From positions 1 through 34,718 of the forward strand of contig QNYZ01000032.1 in assembly GCA_003973265.1 (NCBI GenBank): a stretch of DNA of 34,718 bases, in the 5' to 3' direction. The translations under genes and the position numbers were made by a program. Every line of letters begins with the position of its first letter. The first letter of the stretch is position 1. The notes under the pieces were generated by a model. That model was not told the origin of the DNA, ran no database searches, and was given only the letters and a program-made list of their open reading frames with translations. The stretch is from Deltaproteobacteria bacterium (GTDB lineage: Bacteria; Desulfobacterota; Desulfobacteria; Desulfobacterales; QNYZ01). This document shows positions 1 through 7,537 of this stretch, in pieces.

Positions 1-51
1 GGCGGCCGTGACAATATCCTGCTGTTCTCCGGTGGGTGTAAAATCAATCAT
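1..51 (-). CDS. Probable acyl-CoA dehydrogenase, N-terminal fragment (partial)
   Basis: Seventeen codons are visible, starting with ATG at 51 and running off the left edge. The peptide begins MIDFTPTGEQQDIV, which resembles the usual start of acyl-CoA dehydrogenases (M-x-F-x-L-T-x-E-Q-Q). A ribosome-binding site, AGAGGA, sits just upstream of the ATG, and the gene follows the acyl-CoA synthetase stop by 21 bases on the same strand. The family call rests on this short stretch plus context: a dehydrogenase is the expected step after CoA activation of a carboxylic acid. Confidence 0.5.
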   Translation of the reverse strand, partial: MIDFTPTGEQQDIVTAA

Positions 52-72
52 GTATTCCTCTGGCTAGGCCGA

Positions 73-1710
73 TTATTGATCTTTCAACCGTTTTTCTTCA
101 TCCCGGATTTCCCGCCGAAGCAGTTTACCGACTTTCGATTTGGGAAGCATATCCCGGAATTCGATGTACTGGGGGACCTTGTAGGCAACCATGGTTTTAC
201 GGCAATATTTGATCAGTTCGTACCCGGTGATACCCCTGACATCTTCTTTGAGGACGACGTAGGCCTTGATCCGTTCGCCTACTTTCTCATCGGGCACGCC
301 GATTACACAGGTCGCCACCACGGCCGGGTGATCCTGGAGTACGGCTTCGATTTCCGATGCGGATACCCGGTAGCCCTTGTGCTTGATGGTATCGACTGTC
401 CGATCGACAAAGTATACGTTACCGGCGTCATCCATGGAGACCACATCGGCGGTCCGATACCAGGTTTCACCCTCTATTTCGATAAATGCCTCGGCTGTTT
501 CCCCGGGTTTGTTGATATAATGATCGACCATCGGGGTCGAGGAAACAATCAGTTCCCCGGGTTCGCCGGGTGTCACCGGGGCCAGTGTCAACGAATCGAC
601 AATTTTAATCTTTTTGCTCGGTATCACGCGACCGATGCTTTGAGGGGGATTGTCGATATCCGCAGGACACATCGTGACCCCGCCGCAGGTTTCCGTGGCC
701 CCGTATCCCTGGTAAATCGGCTTACCGTAACGCTTTTTCCAGCGCCTGGCCACATCGAGGGGAAGGACATCACCGGCGCTGAACCAGTAATCCACCGAGC
801 TTAAATCATACTGGTCCAGGCGATCATGCTCCAGCATCATCCGGTACAGGGCCGGGACCCCGATCATGGTGCGCACGCCAAAGTGCTGGATCGCATCGAA
901 GGCGGCATCCAGGTTGACCCTGGGCAGGAGCACCAGGCTGCCGCCCACCAGCAAAGTGGCCAGGCTGCACGTCTGACCAAGGACATGAAACAGGGGGGCG
1001 TTTCCCAAAATCACATTTTCTTCCACCGGAAACAAGGGCTCGCTGACCCGGATCTGTTCATCGGCAGCCTTAAGAAAAAGGTCGTGGGAAATCGGCACTC
1101 CCTTGGGATGCCTGGTGGTTCCGCCGGTGTAAAGTATTTCAGCAATGTCATCGCCGCCACGGCCTGTTTCCGGCAGAAAATCTGCTTTGCCGCGGTAGTC
1201 CGCCAGTAATTTTCGCATGGAAAATATCCCCTGTCCCAGGGAAATCTTCCCTTTTGGAATCACGTCAAAAAGCAGACCGAAAAAACGCTTCCACGTCGGC
1301 AGCAACTCGGCCATTTTTGTGACCACGACCAGATCGATTTTTGTCTCCGGCATCACCTTTTTCACGTAACCAAAATTTGTGTCTGCACAGACAATGGCCG
1401 TGGCCCCGCTGTCGTTGGCGATATATTCAAGGTCGTGGGGAGTATAAATCGGCGTCAGCGGCACACAGACACCACCCGCCCGCTGAATCCCCAGCCAGGC
1501 CACTACCCACTGGATGCTGTTAGGCACATAGATCAATACTTTCTGGCCGGGTGTGATCCCCTTGTCCAGCAGGGCAGCGGCAAACTGCCCGGCCATTTCC
1601 TTTACTTTCAGATAAGAATACCGGGTGCCCAGATAGATAATCGCTGACCGCGTACCCCGCTTATTTGCAACCGCCTCAAACGCGGAGAACAGGTTCCGAT
1701 GTTCGGCCAT
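73..1710 (-). CDS. AMP-dependent acyl-CoA synthetase (fatty/carboxylic acid-CoA ligase)
   Basis: This 545-residue protein belongs to the adenylate-forming (ANL) superfamily. It should activate a carboxylic acid to an acyl-AMP and then to an acyl-CoA in the cytoplasm. The phosphate-binding loop at about residues 193-203 reads YTGGTTRHPKG, with Arg where most relatives have Gly. The GYGATETCGG motif lies near 334, the YRTADVV hinge region and KHKGYRVSASEIE follow, and the C-terminal KVGKLLRRE contains the expected catalytic lysine. Length fits the family. It starts 8 bases after livF and is probably the sixth gene of the importer operon, so its substrate is likely what the transporter brings in. 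The exact acid cannot be read from sequence. Confidence 0.88.
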   Translation of the reverse strand: MAEHRNLFSAFEAVANKRGTRSAIIYLGTRYSYLKVKEMAGQFAAALLDKGITPGQKVLIYVPNSIQWVVAWLGIQRAGGVCVPLTPIYTPHDLEYIANDSGATAIVCADTNFGYVKKVMPETKIDLVVVTKMAELLPTWKRFFGLLFDVIPKGKISLGQGIFSMRKLLADYRGKADFLPETGRGGDDIAEILYTGGTTRHPKGVPISHDLFLKAADEQIRVSEPLFPVEENVILGNAPLFHVLGQTCSLATLLVGGSLVLLPRVNLDAAFDAIQHFGVRTMIGVPALYRMMLEHDRLDQYDLSSVDYWFSAGDVLPLDVARRWKKRYGKPIYQGYGATETCGGVTMCPADIDNPPQSIGRVIPSKKIKIVDSLTLAPVTPGEPGELIVSSTPMVDHYINKPGETAEAFIEIEGETWYRTADVVSMDDAGNVYFVDRTVDTIKHKGYRVSASEIEAVLQDHPAVVATCVIGVPDEKVGERIKAYVVLKEDVRGITGYELIKYCRKTMVAYKVPQYIEFRDMLPKSKVGKLLRREIRDEEKRLKDQ

Positions 1711-1718
1711 ATTTTTTT

Positions 1719-2465
1719 TTATACTCCAAAGTAGGCGGATTTGATTTCCGGATTATTCATCAGGTCCGCCCCGGTACCCGACAAGGTCAGCATCCCGTTT
1801 TCCACCACATAGGCCCGATCCACCACGGGCAGCACCGGCCGGGCAAATTGTTCACTGAGAAGAACAGTAATCCCGGATTCTTTATTGAGCGCCACGATGG
1901 CATCCACCACGGCCTTTTGCATCATGGGACTCAGGCCCAGAAGCGGCTCATCCAGCAGGAGCAGTTTCGGCCGAACCACCAGGGCCATGCCGATGGCCAG
2001 CATCTGCTGCTCCCCGCCGCTGAGAAAACCCGCCTTCCGTTTTTTGAGCTTCACCAGCGGTGGAAAGAGGCTGAAGACATAGTCCACCACCTCCCGGACT
2101 TCCTTTTTGGTGCGCAGATACCCGGCGATTCTGAAATTTTCAAGAACACTGCTTTCAGGAAAGACCGGATGTCGCTCCCTGGACAGGACAATGCCGTTTT
2201 TGACCCGCAATTCCGGCGGTATCCCGGTGATATCTTCTCCCTTGTAGGCAATATTTCCGTAGATCGAAATCCGTTGCCCGCCACGCCGTATTTCCTTGAT
2301 GCGCATATCGATGATCAGACCCGATACCGCGTTCATCAGGGTGGTTTTCCCGGCACTGTTGGAACCGATCACCCCAACAATCTCCCCTTCCCTCACTTCC
2401 AGGCTCAACCCGTTGAGGGCCAGGGCATTTTCAAAAAAGACCATTAAATTATTGACGACTAGCAT
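1719..2465 (-). CDS. livF: Branched-chain-type ABC transporter ATPase, LivF-like
   Basis: This 248-residue cytoplasmic ATPase is the second nucleotide-binding subunit of a LIV/HAAT-type importer. The Walker A motif GSNSAGKTT is at residues 34-42, the ABC signature is LSGGEQQML, and the Walker B region is LLLLDEPLLGL, all canonical. Compared with typical LivF proteins there are roughly ten extra charged residues just after the Walker A helix (around DMRIKEIRRGGQR), before GEDITGIPP. The start at 2465 has a GGGGAG ribosome-binding site. A gap of 120 bases separates it from livG, longer than elsewhere in this operon. Its partner is LivG, and the two would power LivH and LivM. Confidence 0.9.
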   Translation of the reverse strand: MLVVNNLMVFFENALALNGLSLEVREGEIVGVIGSNSAGKTTLMNAVSGLIIDMRIKEIRRGGQRISIYGNIAYKGEDITGIPPELRVKNGIVLSRERHPVFPESSVLENFRIAGYLRTKKEVREVVDYVFSLFPPLVKLKKRKAGFLSGGEQQMLAIGMALVVRPKLLLLDEPLLGLSPMMQKAVVDAIVALNKESGITVLLSEQFARPVLPVVDRAYVVENGMLTLSGTGADLMNNPEIKSAYFGV

Positions 2466-2585
2466 ACGGCTCCCCGCCCGAGATCACGGCTCTAACACCA
2501 TACTACGGGTAATTAATATCTGTTTCTTCTCCAATTTCGCCAAAAAAGGCAGACCGACCCTTGGCCCCTTTTATTTCTCCCCCCA

Positions 2586-3341
2586 TCAGTCGGCTTCAGT
2601 CCCCAGGTACGCACTTTTTACGGCTTCGCTTGCCATCACCTCGGCGGCCAGTCCATCGGCGATCTTCTCACCGAAATTCATCACAATCACCCGATCGGCA
2701 ATCCGGAACAATTCTTTTAACCGGTGCTCGATCATGATGATCGACTTACCCGCCATGCGAAGCTTTTCGATGATTGGAACAATGGTGGCCACCTCGGCCA
2801 GGCTGAGGCCCGAAAAGAGTTCATCCAGAATAAAAATATCCGGATCCAGGGCAATGGCCTTGGCCAGCTCCAGCCGTTTCAGATATCCCTGGGGCAAGGC
2901 GCCGGCCACCTTGTAGGCCACAAAGGCGTCTCTTTCAAACCCGACTTCTTCCAGCAGATCCAGGGCTACCGCATCCCGGTCACCGTAGCGGCCGCTGGCG
3001 AGCTGTTTCATCCGGGGGGAATAGAGGGGAATGATCATATTCTTATACGCGGGAAGATTATAAAACGGTTTGACCATCTGAAACGTCCGGGCAATTCCCA
3101 GACGGACAATCTTGTAGGGCGGCAGATGGCTGATCTTTTTGCCCTTGAAAAAAACCGTTCCGGAAGTCGGCTTGACAAACCGGGTAATCAGGTTGACCAG
3201 GGTGGTCTTTCCCGAGCCATTGGGGCCGATAACGCCCATCAGCTCACCCGGATTGAGCGAAAAATTCACCCGGTGAAGCGCCCGGACACCGCCAAAGAGC
3301 TTACTGAGGTCAACAACTTTCAGGATCGGCGCATCAGTCAT
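2586..3341 (-). CDS. livG: Branched-chain-type ABC transporter ATPase, LivG-like, with atypical signature loop
   Basis: The longest open frame extends further upstream, but the start chosen is the ATG at 3341. It has a GGAGGT ribosome-binding site and overlaps the livM stop by 8 bases, giving 251 residues. Walker A is GPNGSGKTT (39-47). The GIARTFQ segment typical of LivG is present, and Walker B ends in ILDE (173-174). The ABC signature is unusual: where LivG normally has LSYGQ or LSGGQ, this protein has LPQGYLKRLELA (149 onward), so the conserved serine is proline. The Walker B continuation LFSGLS is also divergent. The fold is clearly LivG, but ATP contacts at this site may differ. Confidence 0.88.
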   Translation of the reverse strand: MTDAPILKVVDLSKLFGGVRALHRVNFSLNPGELMGVIGPNGSGKTTLVNLITRFVKPTSGTVFFKGKKISHLPPYKIVRLGIARTFQMVKPFYNLPAYKNMIIPLYSPRMKQLASGRYGDRDAVALDLLEEVGFERDAFVAYKVAGALPQGYLKRLELAKAIALDPDIFILDELFSGLSLAEVATIVPIIEKLRMAGKSIIMIEHRLKELFRIADRVIVMNFGEKIADGLAAEVMASEAVKSAYLGTEAD

Positions 3342-4341
3342 TTTCCACCTCCACCCAGCGTTCGAACTGGTGGTACTTTCGCTGGATATAGTGAAACATA
3401 CCTTCGGGCAGGGCCACAATAAAGACCACCAGAAACACCCCGTACAACACGATCCGCAGCCCCCCGAATCCGCGCAGGGCCTCGGACAGGGGAACCAGTA
3501 AGAAGGCACCAAAAGTCGCCCCGGCCAGGGTTCCCGGCCCGCCCACAACGGCCGCGGCAATAGGCAGGATCGAGTAATCCAGGGCAAACACCGGCATGCC
3601 CACAAACATGTAGACATGGGTCATGAATGCCCCGGCAAACGCGCCGATGGCACCGCCGATAAAAAGGGCCTGGATTTTGAACCAGTAGATGTTGATCCCC
3701 GCGTTGATCACCGACCGGTCATTGTCGTTGATCCCCTTGAGAACCAGCCCGTAATCTGAATTCATCATCCGGCGAAATCCGAACAGCACCAGCAGCAGGC
3801 CGCCCAGGATCAGGTAGAGCTCCAGCCACCGCGACGGCAGGGGCGTCATCCCGCTCAACCCTTCGGTTCCGCCGAATACTTTCGTGGCTTCAATAACCCG
3901 GACCAGCATCAGCGGAATGATGAGGGTAACCATCGAAAAGTAGATGCCTCTCAGCCGGAGTACGGGCAAAAGCAACAGCGTGGAGACCAGTCCGCCCAGG
4001 ATCGTTGCCGCCGGGATGGTAATAAACGGTGACAGGCCGAAGTAGTGATTCAAGGCACCGGCAAAGTAGGCGCCGATACCGAAAAACAGGGCCTGGCCCA
4101 GGGAAACCATCCCGGTCTGGGCCAGAATATCCCAGCTGATGGCCAAGAGGGCAAACACGGCCACGGAAAGCAGGACCTTTTGCCAGTAAACGCCCAGGAA
4201 GAGGGGCAATGCCAGGCAAACTACAACGGGAAGCAGACGCGGAGCGGCCAGATAGAGCATCTCCCGCCAGGAACAAAGGGCGAAGATGTCGCGGGACCGC
4301 ACTTTGATCCCCCGGTCAATACGCTCTTTTCTTTTTTTCAA
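3334..4341 (-). CDS. livM: Branched-chain-type ABC transporter permease, LivM-like
   Basis: This 335-residue inner-membrane protein has about eight or more hydrophobic segments beginning around residue 30. It carries the segments expected of LivM: AISWDILAQTGMVSLGQALFFGIGAY near the N-terminus and AAAVVGGPGTLAGATFGAF in the C-terminal half, the cytoplasmic coupling region. The start is a TTG at 4341, preceded by AAGGA about eleven bases upstream; the next in-frame ATG would remove the charged N-terminal stretch before the first membrane segment. The livH stop lies 6 bases upstream and livG overlaps its end. It pairs with LivH to form the translocation pore. Confidence 0.9.
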   Translation of the reverse strand: MKKRKERIDRGIKVRSRDIFALCSWREMLYLAAPRLLPVVVCLALPLFLGVYWQKVLLSVAVFALLAISWDILAQTGMVSLGQALFFGIGAYFAGALNHYFGLSPFITIPAATILGGLVSTLLLLPVLRLRGIYFSMVTLIIPLMLVRVIEATKVFGGTEGLSGMTPLPSRWLELYLILGGLLLVLFGFRRMMNSDYGLVLKGINDNDRSVINAGINIYWFKIQALFIGGAIGAFAGAFMTHVYMFVGMPVFALDYSILPIAAAVVGGPGTLAGATFGAFLLVPLSEALRGFGGLRIVLYGVFLVVFIVALPEGMFHYIQRKYHQFERWVEVEND

Positions 4342-4347
4342 TGGGTT

Positions 4348-5220
4348 CTAAATCCTTTCTTCCAGTTCTTTCTGGTTGCCGAAGAGGCCGGAAGGCTTAA
4401 CGGTGAGAACCACCAGGATGGCGGCCAGGCTGACGATCATCGTCCAGTGGGAACCGATATAGGTATCGGTGAACCGCTCGGCGAAACCGACGATAAAGCT
4501 CGCTGCAATCACACCGCCGGTACTTCCCAGGCCGCCGATTATACAGACTGCCAGGGCCTTGATCAGCACATCATACCCTTCGCCCGGCGAAATACTGCCC
4601 AGTGGAATAATAAAAACTGCGGCCAGCGCGGCCAGTGCAGCGCCCATGGCCATGCTTAAGGTCGCCATCTTGTTCGAATCGATCCCGAAGGTCAGTGCGG
4701 TGCGTTCATCCTGGGCGATCCCCCTAAAGGCCAGACCGATGGCCGTATGGTGGGTAAAAAACCAGAGACCCAGGATCAACACGGCACTGAATACCACGAT
4801 GGCGATCCGCTGAAAATCAACATAGGTACCGGCGATTACGAAGCTTTTATCCACAAACACCGGTAGATGGTATTCAAATCCGACCAGGCCCAGATAACGA
4901 AATAATTCCAGAATGGCGAGCCCGATACCGAAAGTGGCAATCACTTCGGACAAAGCCTGGCCCCGGATACGAAGCAGGACAAACCGGTAGATCAACGCGC
5001 CGAGGAGCAGGTTTACCCCAACCGCCGCGAGCACTGCCACCGGGTAAGGCAGCTGGAAGAGCGTCAAGAGCATCCAGACCCCATAGGCGGCCAGAATATA
5101 CACCGCGCCGTAGGCAAAATTGGCGATACCGCTGATACCGAAGGTGAGATTGAAGCCAATCGCCATCAGGGCGAGAATCGCCGTGTTGATCAGGGCATAA
5201 ATCGTCGTGCCGATAAGCAT
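4348..5220 (-). CDS. livH: Branched-chain-type ABC transporter permease, LivH-like
   Basis: This 290-residue, highly hydrophobic inner-membrane protein matches LivH in length and motifs. It has an N-terminal segment LALMAIGFNLTFGISGIANFAYGA and the later GLGSTGGVIAASFIVGFAE coupling-loop segment. It ends in a TAG stop. It lies 134 bases downstream of the binding-protein gene, and that gap holds a perfect 12-bp inverted repeat, which probably allows the binding protein to be made in excess of the membrane subunits. With LivM it forms the transmembrane channel. Confidence 0.9.
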   Translation of the reverse strand: MLIGTTIYALINTAILALMAIGFNLTFGISGIANFAYGAVYILAAYGVWMLLTLFQLPYPVAVLAAVGVNLLLGALIYRFVLLRIRGQALSEVIATFGIGLAILELFRYLGLVGFEYHLPVFVDKSFVIAGTYVDFQRIAIVVFSAVLILGLWFFTHHTAIGLAFRGIAQDERTALTFGIDSNKMATLSMAMGAALAALAAVFIIPLGSISPGEGYDVLIKALAVCIIGGLGSTGGVIAASFIVGFAERFTDTYIGSHWTMIVSLAAILVVLTVKPSGLFGNQKELEERI

Positions 5221-5247
5221 GGATCGTTTTTCTCCGCTTTGAATCCA

Positions 5248-5298
5248 CCTGCCGATCCGATGGTGTCAAGGACATTCACATCACAACGGATCGGCAGG
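5248..5298 (-). repeat. Intercistronic inverted repeat between binding protein and LivH genes
   Basis: The arms CCTGCCGATCCG (5248-5259) and CGGATCGGCAGG (5287-5298) are perfect 12-bp complements with a 27-base spacer. In the minus-strand transcript the structure lies after the binding-protein stop and before livH. No T-run follows it, so it does not look like an intrinsic terminator. A role in protecting the upstream mRNA end or reducing read-through is inferred from what is known of periplasmic-binding-protein operons. Confidence 0.75.
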
Positions 5299-5354
5299 CC
5301 CCCCATGCGGATGGTCAAACCGTCCACGCGGGGTTATTTCTATCAATACTGCCC

Positions 5355-6635
5355 TTATTTAACCGGTTTCAAACCGGCCGGCAGCTTGATTTTCCCGTCG
5401 GCAATGGTCGGCGGAAAAACGATGGTACGCGACCCGTCGGTGTTCCATTGGAGCACCGCGGCGACTGCGGCTTTCTCCGGGTCCATATCGTAAACCACCT
5501 GGTGCCCTTGATCGAATTTAATCCGACCCATCGCCCCGGCCCGATCTGTTTTTTCCAGGGCCGCCACGATGGCATCTGCGTTAAGACTGCCGGCCCGCTC
5601 AATGGCTTCGGCCAGCAGGTAGACCGATTCATAGGCCGGGCTGATACCGTGACCGGCCTCAACCGGGCCTCCCCAGCGTTTTTCATACGCTTTGGCAAAC
5701 GCTTTAGACTTGGCCACTTTGTCGGAATAGACCCCGCTGCCAATTTCGAAGTTGCAGTTGATGGCGCCCCCGATTTTGGCGTCAAAGGTTTTCCAGGCAC
5801 CGGGACCGGCCAGGGGCGAGATAAATCCGGCAAGAAGGGCGGGCACTTTCATCGCGTTCCATTGTTTCACCAGCGTGCCGCTCTGGGGCATGTCAAAGAT
5901 CGGCAGGATCACCTGGGCGCCCGTGGCCCGCACCTTCATCAACCCGGAAGAAAAATCGGAAGTGCCGGTGGGATAGGCTTCATGGCCCACCACCGTCCAC
6001 CCGGCTTTATCGAAATAGACTTTGGTGATGATCTCCGCGGTTTTCCGGGCCCAGGCCACGTCCTGGTTCATGATGTAGACCTTGTTAAAACCGTATTGTT
6101 TGTTGATAAAGGCCATGGTCCCGGCCAGATATTTCACCAGGAACTTGGCATTGAGACAGGTTCGGAAGATATATTTATATTTTTCCGGTTCCTTCTTGAC
6201 CTTGGCCTCGGACGCCGGGGACATGGCAATGGTCCCCAGTAGCGGCACCTTGTATTTGGCGATGATATCCATCCCCGCCATCAACGCCTCGGAACGAAAC
6301 GGGCCCACCACCAGGGCCACCGGTTTTTTCTCCAGGATGATCTTCTCCAGTCCCAGCAGCGCTTCGGGAACCGGCACGCCGGGGGCCGCATCGCGGATAT
6401 CAATCGATTCCACTTTAAACGGTCTTTTCTCCGCACCCACGGTCACACCACCCCTGGCATTGATTTCCTCCACGGCCAGATTGACGGCCTTCAGGGCCTC
6501 TTTCCCTTCCAGAAACCCGGTTGACGTCGGGACGCCGATCACCACCGGTTCAGCCGCCTGCGTTGTTTGGGCCGGGATAAATCCCACACAGGCAACCGCT
6601 AAAATCAGTCCCAGCAGACACATTTTTTTCATCAT
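5355..6635 (-). CDS. livK: Periplasmic substrate-binding protein of LIV-type ABC importer
   Basis: This 426-residue type 1 periplasmic binding protein (LivK/Leu-Ile-Val-binding family) should capture the substrate in the periplasm and deliver it to LivHM. It opens with a signal peptide: two lysines, a hydrophobic core (LLGLILAVACVGF) and a likely cleavage near QAAEP around residue 28. The mature start VVIGVPTSTGFLEG and the following AVEEINARGG segment are typical of the family. The GGAGA ribosome-binding site lies just upstream. It is the first gene of the operon. The neighbouring acyl-CoA synthetase suggests a carboxylic acid ligand instead of an amino acid; that is inference. Confidence 0.88.
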   Translation of the reverse strand: MMKKMCLLGLILAVACVGFIPAQTTQAAEPVVIGVPTSTGFLEGKEALKAVNLAVEEINARGGVTVGAEKRPFKVESIDIRDAAPGVPVPEALLGLEKIILEKKPVALVVGPFRSEALMAGMDIIAKYKVPLLGTIAMSPASEAKVKKEPEKYKYIFRTCLNAKFLVKYLAGTMAFINKQYGFNKVYIMNQDVAWARKTAEIITKVYFDKAGWTVVGHEAYPTGTSDFSSGLMKVRATGAQVILPIFDMPQSGTLVKQWNAMKVPALLAGFISPLAGPGAWKTFDAKIGGAINCNFEIGSGVYSDKVAKSKAFAKAYEKRWGGPVEAGHGISPAYESVYLLAEAIERAGSLNADAIVAALEKTDRAGAMGRIKFDQGHQVVYDMDPEKAAVAAVLQWNTDGSRTIVFPPTIADGKIKLPAGLKPVK

Positions 6636-6698
6636 GTTTCTCCTCGTTTTTTAGATTTCCAGTGATGACATCTCCACGTAAATGGAAAGCCCGAAAGA

Positions 6699-6716
6699 CC
6701 GGTTACGAACAACCGG
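6699..6716. promoter_or_regulatory. Dyad CCGGTT-N6-AACCGG in the livK leader
   Basis: A perfect 6-bp inverted repeat with a 6-base spacer lies 63 bases upstream of the binding-protein start. The right arm continues into CCGGTT, so AACCGGCCGGTT (6711-6722) is also a perfect 12-bp palindrome. The same 18-bp dyad layout recurs at 7445-7462 ahead of hdrA. It is a candidate operator for a shared regulator, or an RNA hairpin in the leader. Confidence 0.5.
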
Positions 6717-6735
6717 CCGGTTTTATCATGCAAAG

Positions 6736-6755
6736 GAATAGACCTGCGTCTATTC
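6736..6755. promoter_or_regulatory. Perfect 8-bp dyad GAATAGAC-CTGC-GTCTATTC upstream of livK
   Basis: The two 8-base arms are exact reverse complements around a 4-base centre, 100 bases upstream of the livK start. The element lies just downstream of a possible -10 box (TATTAT on the minus strand, 6771-6776). It could be an operator or a stable stem-loop at the 5' end of the leader RNA. No regulator for it is identified in the window. Confidence 0.5.
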
Positions 6756-6770
6756 AGGTTTGAAACGTAA

Positions 6771-6776
6771 ATAATA
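6771..6776 (-). promoter_or_regulatory. Possible -10 box for the importer operon
   Basis: The minus strand reads TATTAT here. Seventeen bases upstream is TTATGA, a poor match to a -35 element, so only the -10 is persuasive. The predicted start would give a leader of about 130 bases containing both dyads described above. Confidence 0.3.
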
Positions 6777-7434
6777 TGCCGATATTGCAAATTTCATAAC
6801 CACTTGAAATATTGTTAATGTTTTATTTCCGTCCGGACATTGAAATTCTTTAAATTGTTACGTTTTGCAGCACCTCAAGACGCCGTCCAATCCGTCCAAT
6901 GAGGATTCATGCATATTTTAATGTCGATCCAGTGAGTTATATACAGAGCGATGCCGATTATATCAAGACGTAACAACCTGCCAATGTCTGGGAACCGGCC
7001 ATTCGATCTCTCCGTCGGCAACAGACAAAGGATAAACAATTTTCCGCTGGCCACTTTGCTGCCACTGAAAAATAAAAAATATGTACCCGATCATCATCAG
7101 ATGCGCAGAAAAGAAAGATGAAAAAAATAACCGTTCCCCCCTTTTATCAACCCAAAACAGGCCATGCAAGGCGGACGAACTGAAAAGACCCCGTTTTCCA
7201 TAATGATCTGTATGAAATTCAGGTTCTCCATTTTAGCCTTCCAGATCAAACACGATAAAGCGCACAATCGCGAATTAGCAACCACATGAATTTAAGCCGG
7301 AAAACAGCATGGGTAAAAATTCTCATATCCGGAATCATGTCAAATAAATTTCTTGACACCCCTCCCTTGATTGTGTCATTTGATAGTCTTTTTGTTCGCT
7401 TGTCGGTGATGAATCCGGGCCGGAAAAAGGCCTT

Positions 7435-7462
7435 TTATCCCGAACCGGTTATCCCGAACCGG
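7435..7462 (+). repeat. Tandem 14-bp direct repeat upstream of hdrA
   Basis: The 14-mer TTATCCCGAACCGG occurs twice with no gap (7435-7448 and 7449-7462). It ends 75 bases before the hdrA start. The second copy together with the end of the first creates the CCGGTT-N6-AACCGG dyad. Confidence 0.7.
7445..7462. promoter_or_regulatory. Dyad CCGGTT-N6-AACCGG upstream of hdrA
   Basis: A perfect inverted repeat with a 6-base spacer (ATCCCG). It has the same arms and spacing as the site at 6699-6716, and both sites also share the A that follows the left arm. It sits in the likely promoter or leader region of the hdrA operon. A common transcription factor for the two divergent operons is the simplest explanation. 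Confidence 0.5.
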
Positions 7463-7537
7463 ATTGAAATGGCTGAAAGCGAATTTCTCGACAGTTAATA
7501 TTAACATCAAATAAGTGAAAAGCAGGAGGCCGACGCT

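Larger units (their letters stand above)
6636..7537. other. Gene-free divergent control region between the importer operon and the hdr-met operon
   Basis: Several short open frames cross this 902-bp stretch, but none has a convincing ribosome-binding site together with a recognisable protein. What can be seen are dyads near each end (6699-6716, 6736-6755, 7445-7462), a tandem 14-bp repeat (7435-7462), a 12-bp palindrome AAAAGGCCTTTT at about 7425-7436, and a TTGACA at 7353-7358 with no good -10 partner. The middle (about 6850-7300) shows nothing I can name. Confidence 0.6.

Noticed and set aside
2539..2565. Possible terminator between livG and livF (GCCAA-N17-TTGGC)
   Set aside because: Only 5 bp pair well and the T-run is inside the loop; too weak to call.
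7353..7378. TTGACA at 7353 as the hdrA promoter, and TGACAC-N13-GTGTCA around it
   Set aside because: No acceptable -10 box lies 16-18 bases downstream, and the 6-bp arms are widely spaced; kept only as a remark in the region entry.
6963..7498. Short frames in the livK-hdrA gap (for example 6963-7169, 7097-7285, 7286-7498)
   Set aside because: No ribosome-binding site plus recognisable product, and no coding-like composition; treated as chance.
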